From the NCBI GenBank assembly GCA_021850345.1, contig JAJZMN010000219.1:1-6553 (forward strand): a stretch of 6,553 nucleotides of DNA, given 5' to 3'. The position numbers and the translations under genes are program-made. This document shows, in pieces, positions 5,564 to 6,553 of this stretch. A model generated the notes under the pieces. That model was not told where the DNA came from. It worked only from the letters and a program-made list of their open reading frames with translations, and did not search any database. Source of the DNA: Actinomycetes bacterium (GTDB taxonomy: Bacteria > Actinomycetota > Acidimicrobiia > Acidimicrobiales > RAAP-2). Position 1 is the stretch's first letter; every line of letters begins with the position of its first letter.

Positions 5564-6394
5564 TTACCCGAGGGAACCGACGACCTCCTCGACGGCGTTG
5601 CCTGGCACGTCGAAGAAGCAGATGATCCGGCACGGGCAGGCTTCGCCGCCCTCGAACTTCCAGGGGAATGCGCCGATCACGCAGCGCTGGTTCAGCACCG
5701 TGTCGATGTTCCCGCCGACGTTCTCCGCGTGGATGCAGCCACCGGGGAACGCCAGGTAGTGCATCGGGAAGAGGTCTTCGGTGATCTCTCGCCCGCTCAG
5801 ATGATGGATATAGGTGTACTCGCCGAAGTAGTCGCGCGCGCTCATACCGACGTGCTGCTCGAAGCGGGAAGCGATGTCGGGTCGCATGTGGCGGATCGTC
5901 GTGTTCATCGGGTGGTCGCCCGAGCCGGCGTCGATGCCCCACCAGGCGATCTCCATGTCCAACATCCAGCGCGCGAGCTCCACGCCGCCGCCCGGGTGCA
6001 TGCAGAAATAGCGCACCAGGTCCTGCTCGGGCGCGCCCTGGTAGTAGCGGTGGAAGCCGGTGTGGATGAGGAGGATGTCGCCCCTCTTCACCTCCATCTT
6101 GGAGGTGATGTGCTCGGGCCTGATCACGTCCCAGTCTCCACAGACGTCGGACACGTCCACCACCACGCCCTCGTGCACCAGCTTCTCGAGGGGGAGCGAC
6201 GCCATGTCGAGGCCGCCGTCGGCGCCGTGCATCGGCCCGTCGAGGTGGGTGCCGGTGTGCAGCGAGGTCTCGATCCGCTGGGAGACGATGCGGTTGGTCT
6301 GCAGCGTCTGGGTGTAGTAGATCTTCGCCCCCGGATAGCCGACCCATCCCGGCGTGTGCAGGTTCCACGGATGGGTGAGGTCGACGAGACGCAC
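5564..6394 (-). CDS. Cyclase-family (PF04199) metal hydrolase, long form
   Basis: The 276-residue protein begins 'RLVDLTHPWNLHTPGWVGYPG', a family opening, and holds the intact metal signature H46-T-G-T-H50-L-D52-G-P54-M-H56. Further on are 'KRGDILLIHTGFHRYY' (103-118), 'WGIDAGSGDHPMN' (152-164) and 'GGCIHAENVGGNID' (218-231). C253/C255 and C259 cluster near the end. It is about 60 residues longer than kynurenine formamidase-size members, nearer to the isatin hydrolase-like branch that opens cyclic amides. The GTG at 6394 has GGAGGAGA six bases upstream, so the longer frame to 6517 is not used. It is transcribed alone in this window, convergent with the CMD gene and divergent from the edge ORF, with a palindromic operator candidate 70 bp upstream. 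It shares signature spacing with the other cyclase but little else, so the two probably act on different substrates. The substrate is unknown. Confidence 0.87.
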   Translation of the reverse strand: MRLVDLTHPWNLHTPGWVGYPGAKIYYTQTLQTNRIVSQRIETSLHTGTHLDGPMHGADGGLDMASLPLEKLVHEGVVVDVSDVCGDWDVIRPEHITSKMEVKRGDILLIHTGFHRYYQGAPEQDLVRYFCMHPGGGVELARWMLDMEIAWWGIDAGSGDHPMNTTIRHMRPDIASRFEQHVGMSARDYFGEYTYIHHLSGREITEDLFPMHYLAFPGGCIHAENVGGNIDTVLNQRCVIGAFPWKFEGGEACPCRIICFFDVPGNAVEEVVGSLG

Positions 6395-6443
6395 GGGTGC
6401 TCTCCTCCGCTTGATGACCGAGCCGCAGTCGCGCTCGATCGAC

Positions 6444-6461
6444 TGGACGAGTGATCGTCCA
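6444..6461. repeat. Perfect 7-bp inverted repeat in the cyclase 5' region
   Basis: TGGACGA-GTGA-TCGTCCA is a perfect inverted repeat with a four-base loop. It lies between the candidate operator (6464-6475) and the cyclase start (6394). In RNA it would form a stable hairpin in the 5' leader; in DNA it could be a second protein-binding palindrome. The structure is seen directly and the role is unknown. Confidence 0.5.
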
Positions 6462-6463
6462 TC

Positions 6464-6475
6464 ACGGTATACCAT
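6464..6475. promoter_or_regulatory. Palindromic operator candidate, GntR/FadR type
   Basis: ACGGTATACCAT matches the perfect palindrome ATGGTATACCAT at 11 of 12 positions and fits the tnGTa-tACna pattern known for FadR-subfamily GntR operators. It lies between the divergent cyclase (start 6394) and the edge ORF (start 6481). It also contains possible -10 boxes in both directions: TATGGT on the minus strand (6476-6471) and TACCAT on the plus strand (6470-6475). The position suits joint control of the cyclase and autoregulation of the edge gene. Similar cores at 622 and 4799 support a shared regulator. Confidence 0.55.
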
Positions 6476-6480
6476 ATGCG

Positions 6481-6553
6481 ATGGTGAGGGTGGGCGACCC
6501 GGACAGGCTCGCGTCACGTGCGCTCGGTCGCGTGAAGCCCTTGGCGCAGCGTG
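6481..6553 (+). CDS. Start of a divergent gene, possibly a GntR-type regulator (truncated)
   Basis: An ATG at 6481 opens 24 codons with no stop before the window ends: MVRVGDPDRLASRALGRVKPLAQR. TACCAT (6470-6475) ends five bases upstream and no ribosome site is present, which fits a leaderless start. The ending 'RVKPLAQR' resembles the segment just before the first helix of GntR winged-helix domains, but the DNA-binding domain itself would lie outside the window. A regulator divergent from the cluster, directly beside the best operator candidate, is a common arrangement. This is therefore an inference from position plus a weak sequence hint; another protein class is possible. Confidence 0.4.
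   Translation, partial: MVRVGDPDRLASRALGRVKPLAQR

Noticed and set aside
5522..6454. Plus-strand open frame of 310 aa opposite the long cyclase
   Set aside because: The translation is His/Val/Asp-rich and shows no family features. The minus strand has the intact HxGTHxDxPxH signature.
6453..6462. The 10-mer GATCGTCCAT, shared with the permease start region (565-574)
   Set aside because: One copy codes for the permease N-terminus and the other is intergenic within an inverted repeat. Their placement relative to the ATGGTAT motif differs, so this is probably chance.
6395..6517. N-terminal extension of the long cyclase to a GTG at 6517
   Set aside because: The extra residues do not resemble the family, would cross the palindromic operator candidate, and the GTG at 6394 has a strong ribosome site.

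Overview
This is a GC-rich window (about two thirds G+C by eye) from a bacterium. GTG and TTG starts, possible leaderless starts with TAnnnT-type -10 boxes 5-8 nt before the start codon, and a nicotinamidase-like protein whose motifs match mycobacterial PncA all point to Actinomycetota. The genus cannot be told from the sequence. I see no rRNA, tRNA, CRISPR array, insertion sequence or phage gene.

Layout, with most genes on the minus strand and read right to left. At the right edge, 6481-6553 (+) is the first 24 codons of a gene that leaves the window, possibly a GntR-type regulator. Divergent from it is a cyclase-family metal hydrolase (5564-6394, -). Next comes a short plus-strand unit, a possible 18-codon leader ORF (4843-4899) coupled to a carboxymuconolactone decarboxylase/AhpD-like protein (4896-5435, +). 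Divergent from that runs a minus-strand series: a second cyclase-family hydrolase (4145-4792), a VOC/glyoxalase-fold protein (3659-4093), a short-chain dehydrogenase (2598-3503), a CodA-like amidohydrolase (1351-2595), a PncA-like amidase (645-1286), and the N-terminal third or so of an NCS1-family nucleobase/hydantoin permease (1-574, cut by the left edge).

How the genes may work together (inference): an NCS1 importer sits beside a deaminase-type amidohydrolase, an isochorismatase-fold amidase and two cyclase-family hydrolases of the kind that open cyclic amides or remove N-acyl groups. An oxidoreductase, a VOC enzyme and a CMD protein complete the set. This looks like an uptake and degradation module for a small nitrogen-containing compound, most likely a heterocycle or cyclic amide. 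The substrate is not determined, and the set matches no complete textbook pathway that I recognise.

A recurring 7-mer, ATGGTAT/ATACCAT, occurs exactly three times in the window by eye. All three are intergenic and lie just upstream of a gene start: the permease, the cyclase/CMD divergent region, and the cyclase/edge-ORF divergent region. The best copy is a near-perfect palindrome, ACGGTATACCAT, of the type bound by FadR-subfamily GntR regulators. This suggests one regulon controlled from the right-edge gene.
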